Positions 63,339 through 64,000 of a stretch of DNA of 64,000 bases are shown one piece after another. Position numbers and translations under genes: made by a program. This DNA comes from an uncultured Comamonas sp. Its GTDB lineage: Bacteria > Pseudomonadota > Gammaproteobacteria > Burkholderiales > Burkholderiaceae_C. The notes beneath the pieces were generated by a model that was not told the DNA's origin, did no database searches, and was given only the letters and a program-made list of their open reading frames with translations. The stretch's first letter is position 1. Each line of letters starts with the position of its first letter. Location of the stretch: assembly GCA_902175065.1 (NCBI GenBank), contig CABIIJ010000057.1, positions 1 through 64,000 on the forward strand. The letters run 5' to 3'.

Positions 63339-64000
63339 TTAGAACGGTGCCGCCTCGGGATCAGTATCCGCCGGAGCCTGCGCCGGCCCGGTGACCGTGC
63401 CTTTGCCGCCCCCGGCCCGGCGTTGCGGCGCAGGTGTTTCCGACGCAGCTTGCGGCTGCGGCGTGCGCCCTTCCCCGCCCAAGGCGGCCAGCAAGTCGGG
63501 CACCAGCAAACTCAATTCCCCGGTGGCAATGGCCACGTCGGCATCGAAACCACTTTCCGTGGCCTCATCCTGCGCCGCTTCCTGAAAAACGATTTTCTTC
63601 AGTTGCAGCGCCTCGGTCAGCGTGAAGCTGACACGCCCCTGCCAGGTCAGCGCCAACTGGCTGGGCAGCTTGCCCTGCTCGATGTGCGTGCGCACCTCAT
63701 CGATATCCAGCGGGTGGCGGGTATAGCGCACTACCGCCTTGCTGCCATCGCCGGCCTTCAGCTCGCAGGACTGGTCGATCACCAGTTCCGGCGGTGCCTC
63801 CTGGGTCAAAAGCCATTGCGCCATCGCCGCTTGCGGGCTGATTTGCGTGTCCAGCAAAGCCACGGCAAACCCCGAAAGCTGTTCCACCAGACTGCTGACC
63901 ACGGCATCCGCCTTGGTCTGGGCGCTGGCGTCGATCACCAGCAAACGGGCCTGCGGGTCGATCCAGACCCACAGCCCGCTTTGCTTGGTAAACGCTTGCG
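63339..64000 (-). CDS. rdgC: Recombination-associated protein RdgC (5' part missing)
   Basis: About 220 C-terminal residues are visible; the N-terminus lies beyond the window. Sequence SGLWVWIDPQARLLVIDASAQTKADAVVSSL (in two stretches), TRHPLDIDEVRTHIEQGKLPSQLALTW and LTEALQLKKIVF are RdgC features. The family forms a DNA-encircling ring that limits RecA. The tail is rich in Pro, Ala and Gly. The track start at 63944 is a TTG within the gene. Ends next to a 76-bp element. Confidence 0.92.
   Translation of the reverse strand, partial: QAFTKQSGLWVWIDPQARLLVIDASAQTKADAVVSSLVEQLSGFAVALLDTQISPQAAMAQWLLTQEAPPELVIDQSCELKAGDGSKAVVRYTRHPLDIDEVRTHIEQGKLPSQLALTWQGRVSFTLTEALQLKKIVFQEAAQDEATESGFDADVAIATGELSLLVPDLLAALGGEGRTPQPQAASETPAPQRRAGGGKGTVTGPAQAPADTDPEAAPF

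Overview
The window is high-GC DNA whose gene content, gene order and protein families point to a betaproteobacterium of the Comamonadaceae (Acidovorax/Comamonas/Alicycliphilus-like). The pointers are PhaM, an Omp32-type porin, a DUF4212/VC_2705 symporter, UbiM, azurin, and mnmG-rsmG-parA-parB with parS sites. The genus cannot be fixed from this sequence. It looks like ordinary chromosome, probably on the origin side because of parABS. I see no prophage, insertion sequence, CRISPR array, tRNA or rRNA.

Layout. 1-5.1 kb: 3' part of recD, a PCu(A)C copper chaperone, phaM, a small PAS protein, tgt and a universal stress protein. 5.2-11.8 kb: a two-component system divergent from a siderophore-uptake unit (DUF3649, PepSY, DUF3325, TonB-dependent receptor) with a Fur-box-like site between them. 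11.9-19.1 kb: porin, yjcH-actP acetate uptake, a lipase-like hydrolase, an unknown membrane protein, and a second solute symporter with its DUF4212 partner. 19.7-26 kb: two modules, each pairing a CBS/DUF294 nucleotidyltransferase-like protein with a DnaQ-type exonuclease; one exonuclease is fused to a membrane PAS/pseudokinase sensor. 26-37 kb: a chemoreceptor, a leucine-catabolism (liu) operon, an Na+/H+ antiporter, an acyl-CoA synthetase and a divergent AraC regulator. 38-45 kb: a second two-component system and the nitrite-assimilation operon nirB-nirD-nirC plus a glutamine-amidotransferase gene, behind a good sigma-54 promoter. 45.5-52.6 kb: ubiM-like gene, minCDE with an 11-bp tandem repeat just before minC, flavin reductase, azurin, an MBL hydrolase and prfC. 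52.7-60 kb: MFS transporter, methyltransferase, parB, a small hydrolase, parA, rsmG and mnmG with parS sites. 60-64 kb: GST, chemoreceptor, copZ-cueR and a partial rdgC.

The most striking feature that genes do not explain is a family of nine palindromic intergenic elements. Each is exactly 76 bp, and each begins within 0-30 bp of a stop codon. Two of them supply the last codons and stop of the upstream gene, and one supplies the apparent ribosome-binding site of the next gene. A diverged relative appears to sit in frame inside the carboxyltransferase gene mccB. The best candidate for an undescribed biochemical system is the duplicated DUF294-nucleotidyltransferase/DnaQ-exonuclease module next to the acetate-type symporters.

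Many very long ORFs in the track (up to 1358 aa) are antisense shadows caused by high GC and were left out. Start codons were moved downstream from the track wherever a ribosome-binding site, overlap or family N-terminus supported it.
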